Below, piece by piece: positions 16,440-23,949 of a stretch of 35,165 nucleotides of DNA. Numbering within the stretch: position 1 is the stretch's first letter; each line of letters begins with the position of its first letter. The position numbers were made by a program, and so were the translations under genes. Origin of the DNA: CALCHA01 sp035548175 (lineage in GTDB: Bacteria; Planctomycetota; Phycisphaerae; WQYP01). The stretch lies in NCBI GenBank assembly GCA_035548175.1, contig DASZTO010000042.1:1-35165 (forward strand), read 5' to 3'. Under the pieces are notes generated by a model that ran no database searches, had not been told where the DNA came from, and was given only the letters and a program-made list of their open reading frames with translations.

Positions 16440-17435
16440 TCAGTGCAGCCCCTTCCACTCCGGCTCCCAGACGTAGCGCACCGGCCGCTCCACCGCTTCC
16501 CGCACCAGGCCCAGGCCCACCAGCCGCTGCAGATGTCCGCAGGCCATCGAGCGCGTCTCGCTGTCCTTTTCCGCCGGCCAGTTCCCCAGCGATTCCTTCG
16601 CCCCCATGCACACGTCGCGCAGCGTCACGCCCTTGTCGCCCGCCGCCTTCACAAAATCGCCGATGACCTGCTGCGCCCGCCACGCATAATCGCGCGATTC
16701 CTGCAGAAAGCTTTCCGCCTGCGCGTTGTCCGTGCAGTCCGGCCAGTGGCATGAATAGAGCCGATCCAGTTTCATCGCCCGCAACGTCCCGATCGTGCCG
16801 AGGTATTCCGCCACGTACATATACGTAGGCGCGAATGCCGCCCGGCCGTCGAGAAACCGGTTCGCCGTCCCATGCACCGCGTCCCCGATAAACGCCGCAT
16901 TCAGCCACGGCAAAAAAACGCCCAGATGCCCGTGCGAGTGCCCCGGCAAATGCAGAATGTGCAGCCGGTTGTCGGCATCAAACGCCAGCGTCTCCCCGCC
17001 CTGATACGTCTCATCCATCACCACCCGCTTGCCATGGCCGCCGGCCCGCTGGATGAATTTCTCCCGCGCCTCGTCGTCCGGCCCCAGCCCATGCCAGTAA
17101 TAGTGCGCCCGCGCGCGGATGTCCGCCAACCCCTCCGGCGTCTCGATCTGCGTCCGATCGGCCGTGCCGCAGACGAACCGCGCCTGCGGCGCCGCCGCCT
17201 TCATCGCGTGGATCCCGCCCACGTGATCCATGTCCGAATGCGTCCCCATCACGTGCGTCAGCTCTTTGGGCGAAAAACCGATCGACTCAAAATAGGGCAG
17301 CACATCCGTATGCACCGTCGCATCCTCCCCCATGTCCATCAGCATCGCGATCCGCGGACCGCGAATCAGGTACAGCTTCAGCGGCCGACCCTTGTAATTC
17401 ACCGGAATCTGATGCACGCCGGGCAGAATTTCCAT
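16440..17435 (-). CDS. MBL-fold metallohydrolase with C-terminal helical/winged domain
   Basis: The 331-residue protein is a metallo-beta-lactamase-fold hydrolase. Metal ligands are visible as HSDMDH (66-71), H166 in LPGHSHGH, D185 in FIGDAVHG and H229 in SCHWPDC. The last 90 residues form a helical, winged-helix-like tail (VTLRDVCMGAK, then GHLQRLVGLGLVRE), as in MBL proteins that act on lactamase-like or thioester substrates. The substrate is unknown. Of two adjacent ATG codons I choose 17435, which has GGAG six bases upstream, rather than 17438. It diverges from thiE and converges with lpxA. Confidence 0.87.
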   Translation of the reverse strand: MEILPGVHQIPVNYKGRPLKLYLIRGPRIAMLMDMGEDATVHTDVLPYFESIGFSPKELTHVMGTHSDMDHVGGIHAMKAAAPQARFVCGTADRTQIETPEGLADIRARAHYYWHGLGPDDEAREKFIQRAGGHGKRVVMDETYQGGETLAFDADNRLHILHLPGHSHGHLGVFLPWLNAAFIGDAVHGTANRFLDGRAAFAPTYMYVAEYLGTIGTLRAMKLDRLYSCHWPDCTDNAQAESFLQESRDYAWRAQQVIGDFVKAAGDKGVTLRDVCMGAKESLGNWPAEKDSETRSMACGHLQRLVGLGLVREAVERPVRYVWEPEWKGLH

Positions 17436-17473
17436 CATCCACTCCTTCGCAGGGTTGCCGATAAATGGCCGCC

Positions 17474-17503
17474 ATGACGCGCGCCGCCCCCATGCGGTAT
17501 AAA
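17474..17503 (+). promoter_or_regulatory. Promoter of thiE predicting a leaderless mRNA
   Basis: ATGACG (17474-17479), an 18-base spacer and TATAAA (17498-17503). The predicted start falls on the A of ATG 17510 itself. No Shine-Dalgarno precedes that ATG. No TPP riboswitch motif (CTGAGA) is found in the short gap, and none could fit in a leaderless transcript. Confidence 0.55.
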
Positions 17504-17509
17504 TGCTCC

Positions 17510-18586
17510 ATGGCCGCCCCTTTCGATCATTCTATTCTGCGCATGCTGGATGCCAACGCCAATCGCGCCCGGGAAGCCCTGCGCGTCCTCGAAGATGTCG
17601 CCCGCTTCGCCCTCAACGACGCCCCGCTTTCCGAAGACCTCAAGCGTCTCCGTCACGATCTCGCCGCGGCGCTCGCCACGCTGCCGATGGACCAGGCGAT
17701 GCTGGCCCGCGACACGCCGCGCGATGTGGGCACGAGCATCTCAACCCCGGCGGAAGGGCAGCGGAAGTCCCTCGCAGCGATCGCCACCGCCGCCGGCAAG
17801 CGTCTGTCCGAAGCGCTCCGCTCCATCGAAGAATGCGCCAAAACTTTCGACGCCCATTCCGCGAAAACCATCGAGCAACTCCGTTATCGCGGCTACACGC
17901 TCGAGCAGTCCCTCGCGCGCATCGCTGTCCTGCATCCCGCCACCGAGCGCTTCGCCAGGGTGCGCCTCTACGTCCTGCTGACCGATGCGCTGTGCCACCC
18001 GGAAGCGGGCGGCTGGGAGCGCGTGCTCGAGGCGCTCCTGTCCGCCGTGCCCAGTGACGGATCCGTGGCGATCCAACTGCGCGAGAAGGATCTCGCCGAT
18101 GCCGAACTGCTGCGCCGGGCAAAACTGTTCGCCGCCCGCTGCGGGCAAGCCGGCGTGATCTCCATCCTGAATGACCGTCCGGACATCGCCCTGCTTTCCC
18201 GGGCCGATGGCGTGCACGTCGGCCAGGACGATCTCCCCGCCGCCGAAATTCGGCGGATCGTCGGCCCGAACGCCATCGTCGGCGTCTCCACCGAACGCCT
18301 CGAGCAGGCGCGTGAAGCCGTTCGCGCCGGCGCCGCCTACATCGGCGTCGGGCCTATGTTCGCCACCACCACCAAGCACAAGCCCCGCCTCGCCGGACCC
18401 GCCTACGCCGCCCACGCCGCCGCCGAGATTCCCCTGCCCATCGTGCCCATCGGCGGCATCACGCTGGAAAACTTCCACGAGCTGCAAATTCACGGCATTC
18501 ACCGGGCCGCCGTCTGCGCCGCCATCATCGCCCAACCCGATCCCGCCGCTGCCATGACAGCATTTCTTGAGCGTCTTGGCCGCTAA
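17510..18586 (+). CDS. thiE: Thiamine-phosphate synthase with N-terminal ThiD2 domain
   Basis: The 358-residue protein has two parts. Residues 1-135 match the ThiD2-type domain, with LDANANRAREALRVLEDVARFAL near the N-terminus, often found fused to ThiE. Residues 145-358 are ThiE, a TIM barrel that joins HMP diphosphate and thiazole phosphate to form thiamine phosphate. ThiE motifs include VAIQLREKDL, ILNDRPDIALLSRADGVHVGQDD, YIGVGPMFATTTK and VPIGGITLENF. ThiD2 activity as HMP-P kinase would give the enzyme its own substrate supply. Start ATG 17510 sits directly after the -10 box; an upstream ATG at 17465 is excluded by that promoter. No other thiamine gene is adjacent. Confidence 0.92.
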   Translation: MAAPFDHSILRMLDANANRAREALRVLEDVARFALNDAPLSEDLKRLRHDLAAALATLPMDQAMLARDTPRDVGTSISTPAEGQRKSLAAIATAAGKRLSEALRSIEECAKTFDAHSAKTIEQLRYRGYTLEQSLARIAVLHPATERFARVRLYVLLTDALCHPEAGGWERVLEALLSAVPSDGSVAIQLREKDLADAELLRRAKLFAARCGQAGVISILNDRPDIALLSRADGVHVGQDDLPAAEIRRIVGPNAIVGVSTERLEQAREAVRAGAAYIGVGPMFATTTKHKPRLAGPAYAAHAAAEIPLPIVPIGGITLENFHELQIHGIHRAAVCAAIIAQPDPAAAMTAFLERLGR

Positions 18587-18606
18587 TTCCGGCGCCATTT
18601 TGCTCC

Positions 18607-18635
18607 GGGACAGCCGTCTCATCTCCCGCTACAAT
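18607..18635 (+). promoter_or_regulatory. Sigma70-like promoter of pyrH
   Basis: GGGACA (18607-18612), a 17-base spacer and TACAAT (18630-18635). Predicted start is near 18642, a leader of about 43 bases with GGAGAG before the ATG. It is one of the best promoter matches in the window. Confidence 0.6.
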
Positions 18636-18684
18636 GCCCACGCGCTTCCGAACGTTTCCATCCGCCGCTGGAGAGAGCACACGC

Positions 18685-19407
18685 ATGCCCGATCCCCATT
18701 TCAAACGCATCCTTCTGAAAATCTCCGGTGAAGGCCTCTGCCGCGAAGGCGGTTTCGGCCTTGAAGCCACCGAACTCAGCGGCATGTGCGAGCAGATCGT
18801 CCAGGTCGCCCGCTCCGGCGTGCAGGTCGCCGTTGTCGTCGGCGGCGGCAACTTCGTCCGCGGCTCCACCCTCGCCAACGCCGGACACATCCAACGCGCC
18901 ACCGCCGATTACATGGGCATGCTCGCCACCGTCATGAACGGCATCGCGCTCCAGGACATGCTCGAAACCCTCGGGCAGCCCACGCGCGTCGCCTCCGCGC
19001 TTAACGTCTCCCAGGTCTGCGAGCCCTTCATCCGCCGACGCGTCCTCCGACACCTCGAAAAAGGCCGCGTCGTCGTCCTCGCCGGCGGCACCGGCAACCC
19101 CTTCTTCACCACGGACACCGCCGCCGCCCTGCGCGCCACCGAGCTCGGCGTCGATATCCTCATGAAGGCCACCAAAGTCGACGGCGTCTACGATTCCGAT
19201 CCCAAGAAAAACCCCGCCGCCAAAATGTTCCAGCGCCTCACCTACAAGCAGGTCATCACCGACAACCTGCGCGTGATGGACATGACCGCCATTTCCCTCG
19301 CGATGGAACGCAAAATCCCCATCCTCGTCTTCAACCTGAAAAAGCCCGGCAACATCGCCCGCGCTGTCGCCGGCGAAGCCATCGGCACCGTCATCAACAC
19401 GGAATAG
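18685..19407 (+). CDS. pyrH: Uridylate kinase (UMP kinase)
   Basis: PyrH phosphorylates UMP to UDP in pyrimidine synthesis; bacterial PyrH is a hexameric amino-acid-kinase-fold enzyme. The 240-residue product shows LLKISGEGLC (phosphate loop), VVVGGGNFVRG, the TADYMGMLATVMN helix, VVLAGGTGNPFFTTDTAAALRA and KATKVDGVYDSDPK. All are family motifs. ATG 18685 is preceded by GGAGAG; the in-frame ATG at 18634 lies in the promoter. In many bacteria pyrH is flanked by tsf and frr; neither is here. Confidence 0.97.
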   Translation: MPDPHFKRILLKISGEGLCREGGFGLEATELSGMCEQIVQVARSGVQVAVVVGGGNFVRGSTLANAGHIQRATADYMGMLATVMNGIALQDMLETLGQPTRVASALNVSQVCEPFIRRRVLRHLEKGRVVVLAGGTGNPFFTTDTAAALRATELGVDILMKATKVDGVYDSDPKKNPAAKMFQRLTYKQVITDNLRVMDMTAISLAMERKIPILVFNLKKPGNIARAVAGEAIGTVINTE

Positions 19408-19431
19408 CCGCCCCAACGCCGCGCGGTCGCA

Positions 19432-20493
19432 TCAAGTGGCCGCCGCGGCCGGGGGAGCCACCGGCGGAACAGACGGCGCCGCCGCCGCCTCCAGCACCTG
19501 CCGCTTGCGCTCCGCCACCGTCGCCACAAACGTCGCGCGATCCTTCGTCCACCGCGTGTTGAGCTCCGGCGAATATCCCACCACCACCCACGGCACACGC
19601 TCCGCCAGGTCCTTCAGCAGCGTCTGCACCTGCTGCTGCGACAAGCGAAACTCGAACCGCTTCCCCCGGATGTCGTGCACCACCATCGAATAAGTCGTCC
19701 CCGTCGGAATCCCGTTCGTCCGATGCTTCGTCGTCTTCTGATACGCCCACGCCAGGTCGCCCAGGTACACCGCCGTGCATCCCAGGAACGCCCGCCGCAC
19801 CAGCCACGACTGCGTCGTCTGCACCTTGCCGACCTTCTGCCCCCCGCCGAGCATCTCCGCATCCAGCGCGATCGCCATTTCCTCCAGAGGCCCGATCTTC
19901 GCCAACTGCCTGGCAAACGGATGCTTCAACGGATCCTTCATCCGCCCAACCGCCCTGGCGATGTTCCACAGAAACAAAAGCGCGCACGGTATCGCAAACA
20001 CCAGGAACATATAAAAGCCCCAGCGGTAGTTGTAATCGTGCACGATCACCTCGGCCGATTGGCCCCACAGATGCACCGGCTCCATCGGAAATACTTTCTC
20101 GGTGATCTCCGAATTCAACGGCGCAATCTCCCCCTGCACGTGCGCCGGAACATCCTCCGACGAATTTTCGATCACGATGAAATGGTCATCATCCAGATGC
20201 AGAAAGTGGTAGTAGTCGTTCGCGTTCTCATCCCCGCCCGTCGCATGAATGTAGCTCTCGTCGACCTTCGTCGGATCAATGTCCAGCGTCACGAACCGAT
20301 GCGCCGCCCCGCTGGGGCTTACCAGCTTCGCCACATCCGCCACCGACGCCGGAAATGGCCCGCGCACACACTCCGTCATGTACGGCACCATCGCCAGCGT
20401 GATCACCCCCAGCACCCCCAGCAGCACGATGTTGAAAATCAGCAGGTTGCGGTTGGCTCGCGAGATCTGTTGGGCGACGAATCCGGACAGCAT
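19432..20493 (-). CDS. Two-TM protein of unknown function
   Basis: The 353-residue protein has a hydrophobic helix at about residues 16-36 (LLIFNIVLLGVLGVITLAMV), an extracytoplasmic region of about 125 residues, a second helix at about 165-190 (FYMFLVFAIPCALLFLWNIA) and a cytoplasmic C-terminal domain. The last 20 residues are Ala/Pro-rich. The N-terminus SRANRNLLIFN and the WVVVGYSPEL segment look family-like, but I cannot name the family with confidence. ATG 20493 has AGGAG seven bases upstream and a strong promoter at 20527-20556. The open frame upstream of it is antisense to the thrC start region. Confidence 0.75.
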   Translation of the reverse strand: MLSGFVAQQISRANRNLLIFNIVLLGVLGVITLAMVPYMTECVRGPFPASVADVAKLVSPSGAAHRFVTLDIDPTKVDESYIHATGGDENANDYYHFLHLDDDHFIVIENSSEDVPAHVQGEIAPLNSEITEKVFPMEPVHLWGQSAEVIVHDYNYRWGFYMFLVFAIPCALLFLWNIARAVGRMKDPLKHPFARQLAKIGPLEEMAIALDAEMLGGGQKVGKVQTTQSWLVRRAFLGCTAVYLGDLAWAYQKTTKHRTNGIPTGTTYSMVVHDIRGKRFEFRLSQQQVQTLLKDLAERVPWVVVGYSPELNTRWTKDRATFVATVAERKRQVLEAAAAPSVPPVAPPAAAAT

Positions 20494-20526
20494 GGCAGCA
20501 CTCCTGTCTTCGCCGGGTTTCGTCAG

Positions 20527-20556
20527 AGTGTAAGTCGCCGCCGCCGCCCCTGCCAA
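20527..20556 (-). promoter_or_regulatory. Strong sigma70-like promoter for the 20493 gene
   Basis: On the - strand TTGGCA (20556-20551, five of six matches to TTGACA), an 18-base spacer and TACACT (20532-20527). Predicted start is near 20520, a leader of about 27 bases containing AGGAG. Confidence 0.62.
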
Positions 20557-20616
20557 GAAAATTCCCGCCCGACCCGGGTTTTCCCAGCGCCTCATCCGCC
20601 CTCTTTCCCGCCGCGA

Positions 20617-20646
20617 TTGCTGACTCCCCGCCGCCCCAGCTATGAT
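20617..20646 (+). promoter_or_regulatory. Candidate thrC promoter, near-leaderless
   Basis: TTGCTG (20617-20622), an 18-base spacer and TATGAT (20641-20646). Predicted start near 20653 leaves about four bases before ATG 20657, with no Shine-Dalgarno. If correct, the in-frame ATG codons at 20642 and 20645 lie in the -10 box and cannot be starts. Confidence 0.45.
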
Positions 20647-20656
20647 GGCTGGTCTT

Positions 20657-22117
20657 ATGAAAACCATCGCCTATCAGCAGTGCGCCAACGCCGCCTGCGC
20701 CGCCACCTTCGACGTCACCCAGACCCTCACCAGCTGCACCCGGTGCGGCGAATTGCTCGACATCCGCTACGACTGGTCTAAAGCCCAGGTCCCCGCCTCC
20801 CTCAAAGACTTCGAAAAACGCTGGCACAACCGCCGCTTCCCGCTCGACCACTCCGGCGTCTGGCGCTTCCGCGACCTGCTCCCCTTCGCCGCCGACGCCA
20901 TGGTCTGCACCATCGGCGAAGGACAAACCTTCCTCCAAAACGCCACCTGCCTCGGCAACCAGCTCGGCATGTGGCCCGGACAGCTCTACCTCCAATATGA
21001 AGGCATGAATCCCTCCGGCTCCTTCAAAGACAACGGCATGACCGCCGCCTTCACCCACGCCCGCATCGTCGGCGCACGCCGCGTCGCCTGCGCCTCCACC
21101 GGCAACACCTCCGCCTCCCTCGCCCTCTACGCAGCCCAGAACGGCTTCCAGGGAATCGTCTTCATCGGCTCCGGAAAAATCGCCTTCGGCAAACTTTCCC
21201 AGGCCCTCGACTACGGCGCCCTCACCCTCCAGATCGAAGGCGATTTCGACGCCTGCCTCCGCCGCGTCCGCGATGTCTCCCAGCAGATGAATCTCTACTT
21301 GATGAACTCCGTCAACCCCTTCCGTCTCGAAGGCCAGAAGACGATCATGTATCGCATCCTCGAAGGCCTCAACTGGGATGTGCCCGACTGGATCATCGTG
21401 CCCGGCGGCAACCTCGGAAACTGCTCCGCGTTCGGCAAAGCCTACGAAGAACTCCTCCACCTCGGTCTCGTGAAACGCGCCCCGCGCCTCGCCATCATCA
21501 ACGCCACCGGCGCCAACACCCTCCACACCGCCGTCAACCAGATGGGCATGACATGGAACGCCGGCCGCCCCGACATGTCCAAAATCAAAGGCCTCTACGC
21601 CGGCATGGATGAAGCCAACTACCACCCCCACACCGTCGCCTCCGCCATCGAAATTTCGCGCCCCGTCAATCTCATCAAAGCGCTCCGCGCCCTCGACGTC
21701 ATGCACGGCGTCGTCGCCCAGGTGACCGATGAAGAAATCCTCGAAGCCAAGGCCCTCGTCGGCCGCTACGGTTTCGGTTGCGAGCCCGCCTCCGCCGCCA
21801 CCGTCGCCGGCCTCCAGCAGCTCCTCAAAAATGGCACCATCGGCCGCAACGAACGCGTCGCCTGCATCCTCACCGGCCACGGCCTCAAAGACCCCGACGC
21901 CACCGTCCATTACCACACCGGCATCAAAACCAAGGACGCCAAGCAGCCCGCCCCTGAACCTACGTGGGGCAGCCGCGCCAACAAACCCATCCAGGTCGCC
22001 GACGACATGCCCTCCATTCTCAAAGCCCTCGGCATGAAACACGACACCCTCTCCGAAACCGTCCAAACCGGCTACGTCGAAACCCCCTCCGCTACTCTCC
22101 CCTTCGTCGAATACTGA
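20657..22117 (+). CDS. thrC: Threonine synthase
   Basis: ThrC converts O-phosphohomoserine to threonine with PLP. The 486-residue product carries an N-terminal four-cysteine zinc-ribbon-like segment (C9, C14, C27, C30). The PLP lysine is K124 in NPSGSFKDNGM, and ASTGNTSASLALYAAQNG and the PLP-phosphate loop VPGGNLGN follow. CEPASAATVAGL near the C-terminus also fits fold type II threonine synthase. The last 60 residues extend beyond the core. The start is taken as ATG 20657 from the N-terminus MKTIAYQQC and the promoter position. The gene runs within eight bases of the PIN gene that follows. Confidence 0.93.
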   Translation: MKTIAYQQCANAACAATFDVTQTLTSCTRCGELLDIRYDWSKAQVPASLKDFEKRWHNRRFPLDHSGVWRFRDLLPFAADAMVCTIGEGQTFLQNATCLGNQLGMWPGQLYLQYEGMNPSGSFKDNGMTAAFTHARIVGARRVACASTGNTSASLALYAAQNGFQGIVFIGSGKIAFGKLSQALDYGALTLQIEGDFDACLRRVRDVSQQMNLYLMNSVNPFRLEGQKTIMYRILEGLNWDVPDWIIVPGGNLGNCSAFGKAYEELLHLGLVKRAPRLAIINATGANTLHTAVNQMGMTWNAGRPDMSKIKGLYAGMDEANYHPHTVASAIEISRPVNLIKALRALDVMHGVVAQVTDEEILEAKALVGRYGFGCEPASAATVAGLQQLLKNGTIGRNERVACILTGHGLKDPDATVHYHTGIKTKDAKQPAPEPTWGSRANKPIQVADDMPSILKALGMKHDTLSETVQTGYVETPSATLPFVEY

Positions 22118-22124
22118 TTCACCC

Positions 22125-22607
22125 ATGAAACGCAAAGTCTACATCGAAACCTCCATCCCTAGCTTTTACCATACGAACCGTACGGATCCGAAAATTGTCG
22201 CGCAGCGCGAAACCACTCGCAGGTGGTGGGCGACCGAGAGGCAATGGTTCGATCTCACCACCTTACAGCCCGTGTTAACCGAATTGGAGGATGGAGACTA
22301 TCCATTCCGGGACGATGCAATTCGGCTGCTCGATGGCATCGCCTTCCTGCGGGTCGTTCCCGTCATCGACGATATCGTCGCCGTCTATGCCGACCACAAA
22401 CTTATGCCTTCCAACAATCTCGCCGATGCTTACCATCTGGCCTTGGCTTCCTATTATCAGGTAGACTATTTGTTGACATGGAATTGTCGCCACCTCGCGA
22501 ATGTGCGCAAACAGGAGCACATCGCCAAAATCAACGAGAAATTGAAGCTGACGGTTCCGACAATTACCACGCCCGAAAACCTCTTTGGCGAAGCCGCCGA
22601 GGAATAG
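22125..22607 (+). CDS. PIN-domain protein, VapC-like putative toxin
   Basis: The 160-residue protein belongs to a PIN subfamily beginning with VYIETSIPSFY, where glutamate replaces the usual first aspartate, and containing TTRRWW and the C-terminal DYLLTWNCRHLAN. Acidic residues at E8, E53 (LTELEDGDY) and D101 (NNLADAYHLALA), plus the WNCRH segment, fit a metal-dependent RNase site. It starts eight bases after thrC with no Shine-Dalgarno. Base composition is visibly lower in GC than thrC and hisG, suggesting transfer. The next small gene is the likely partner. Toxicity is inferred from family membership. Confidence 0.75.
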   Translation: MKRKVYIETSIPSFYHTNRTDPKIVAQRETTRRWWATERQWFDLTTLQPVLTELEDGDYPFRDDAIRLLDGIAFLRVVPVIDDIVAVYADHKLMPSNNLADAYHLALASYYQVDYLLTWNCRHLANVRKQEHIAKINEKLKLTVPTITTPENLFGEAAEE

Positions 22608-22610
22608 CCC

Positions 22611-22847
22611 ATGCAACCAGATGACCCGATCATCCACGAAATTCGCGAAACACGCCGTCGTATTCAGGAAAAGTGCGGCAACGACATCCACCGCATGACC
22701 CTCTTTTTCATGGAAGAGCAAAAAAAACACGCCGACCGCCTCGTTCATTGGGAACATCCCGATGAAATCCTCGATTTCGCCGCGACGGTGCCAGCTACAA
22801 TTCCCCCCGCAAAGTCACCTCCGAACGATTCCTCTGCGCCTCGCTGA
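22611..22847 (+). CDS. Small partner protein of the PIN gene, putative antitoxin
   Basis: The 78-residue product starts three bases after the PIN stop. The N-terminal half, DPIIHEIRETRRRIQEKCGND, is a charged amphipathic helix, followed by a second helix (about 30-45). The last 20 residues are Pro/Ser-rich and may be disordered, so the conserved protein may effectively end near residue 58. I recall similar short proteins beside this PIN subfamily but cannot name a domain. An antitoxin role is inferred from size and position. Lower GC than its neighbours. Confidence 0.6.
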   Translation: MQPDDPIIHEIRETRRRIQEKCGNDIHRMTLFFMEEQKKHADRLVHWEHPDEILDFAATVPATIPPAKSPPNDSSAPR

Positions 22848-22882
22848 ACAACACGCCCTTCTTAACTCTGGAACTCCCTCCC

Positions 22883-23770
22883 ATGCTCAAACCCTCCCCC
22901 AACGTCCTCCGCCTCGGCATCCCCAAAGGCTCCCTCCAGGACTCCACCGTCGACCTCTTCAACAAGGCCGGCTGGAAAGTCTCCATCCACGACCGCTCCT
23001 ACTTCCCCTCCATCGACGACCCCGGCATCGAAGCGGTCATGTTCCGCGCCCAGGAAATCTCCCGCTACGTCGAAGACGGCGTCATCGACGTCGGCCTCAC
23101 CGGCTTCGACTGGATCCAGGAAAACAACTCCGACGTCCACGAAGTCCTCGAACTCGTCTACTCCAAGGCCACCTCCCGCCCCACCAGATGGGTCCTCTGC
23201 GTCCCGAACGAATCCCCTGTCACCACCCCCGAACAACTCGACGGAGGCGTCATCGCCACCGAACTCGTCGGCTTCACCAGAAAATATTTCGAATCCAAGG
23301 GCGTCAACGTCAAAATCGAATTCTCCTGGGGCGCCACCGAAGTCAAAGCCCGCCTCCTCGACGCCATCGTCGACGTCACCGAAACCGGCTCCTCCATCCG
23401 CGCCAACAACCTCCGCATCATCGACACCCTCATGACCTCCACCACCCGCCTCATCGCCAACAAAAACGTCTGGGCCAACGACCCCGCCAAACGCGAAAAA
23501 ATCGAAAACATCGCCCTCCTCCTCCAGGGCGCCATCAACGCCCGCGAAAAGGTCGGCCTCAAGCTCAACGCCCCGCGCGCATCCCTCGACGCCATCCTCA
23601 GCCTCCTCCCCGCCGAAAAATCCCCCACCGTTTCCCCCCTCGCAGACGGCGCCTGGACCGCCGTCGAAGTCATCGTCGAGGAAAAGCAGGAACGCGACCT
23701 CATCCCCAAACTCAAACGCGCCGGCGCCACCGGAATCATCTCCTACCCCCTGAACAAAGTCATCGCCTGA
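22883..23770 (+). CDS. hisG: ATP phosphoribosyltransferase, long form
   Basis: HisG joins ATP and PRPP in the first, committed step of histidine synthesis. The 295-residue length and the C-terminal segment (about 215-295, ending GATGIISYPLNKVIA) identify the long form. This form has a C-terminal ACT-like regulatory domain that binds histidine and needs no HisZ. Catalytic-domain motifs include RLGIPKGSLQ, VGLTGFDWI, the CVPNE segment and VDVTETGSSIRANNLRII (PRPP loop). ATG 22883 is the natural N-terminus but has no good SD. A weak TTAACT lies about 15 bases upstream. No other his gene is nearby. Confidence 0.95.
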   Translation: MLKPSPNVLRLGIPKGSLQDSTVDLFNKAGWKVSIHDRSYFPSIDDPGIEAVMFRAQEISRYVEDGVIDVGLTGFDWIQENNSDVHEVLELVYSKATSRPTRWVLCVPNESPVTTPEQLDGGVIATELVGFTRKYFESKGVNVKIEFSWGATEVKARLLDAIVDVTETGSSIRANNLRIIDTLMTSTTRLIANKNVWANDPAKREKIENIALLLQGAINAREKVGLKLNAPRASLDAILSLLPAEKSPTVSPLADGAWTAVEVIVEEKQERDLIPKLKRAGATGIISYPLNKVIA

Positions 23771-23857
23771 TCGCCGCCGTTCCAGCGTCCGCTGCTCCCA
23801 ACGCGTTTTCAGAGGCCCAGGCGATCACGCCAGCGCCTCTTCACAAAACACGATCGA

Positions 23858-23884
23858 CCTTTCGTGCCTTTCGTGTTTTTCGTG
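23858..23884 (+). repeat. Three 9-bp tandem units of CCTTTCGTG type
   Basis: CCTTTCGTG, CCTTTCGTG and TTTTTCGTG follow each other without gaps in the 179-base space between hisG and cdsA. Two looser matches lie at 101-145. From memory, similar CACGAAGG-type short tandem repeats are common between genes in Planctomycetota and some Deltaproteobacteria. No function is shown. Confidence 0.55.
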
Positions 23885-23935
23885 GCCATTTACGTCGTCG
23901 AATCGGCGCCTTAGAAGTCGCACGCACCTTCCGGC

Positions 23936-23941
23936 TATACT
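23936..23941 (+). promoter_or_regulatory. Candidate -10 box (TATACT), near-leaderless cdsA
   Basis: TATACT ends nine bases before ATG 23950. Predicted start near 23948 gives a leader of about two bases, and CTCGCCCC before the ATG contains no Shine-Dalgarno. TTAGAA at 23911 with a 19-base spacer is a weak -35. Confidence 0.48.
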
Positions 23942-23949
23942 CTCGCCCC

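Noticed and set aside
17439..17509. TPP riboswitch before thiE
   Set aside because: Only 71 bases lie between the divergent genes, without CTGAGA, and the promoter abuts the start codon.
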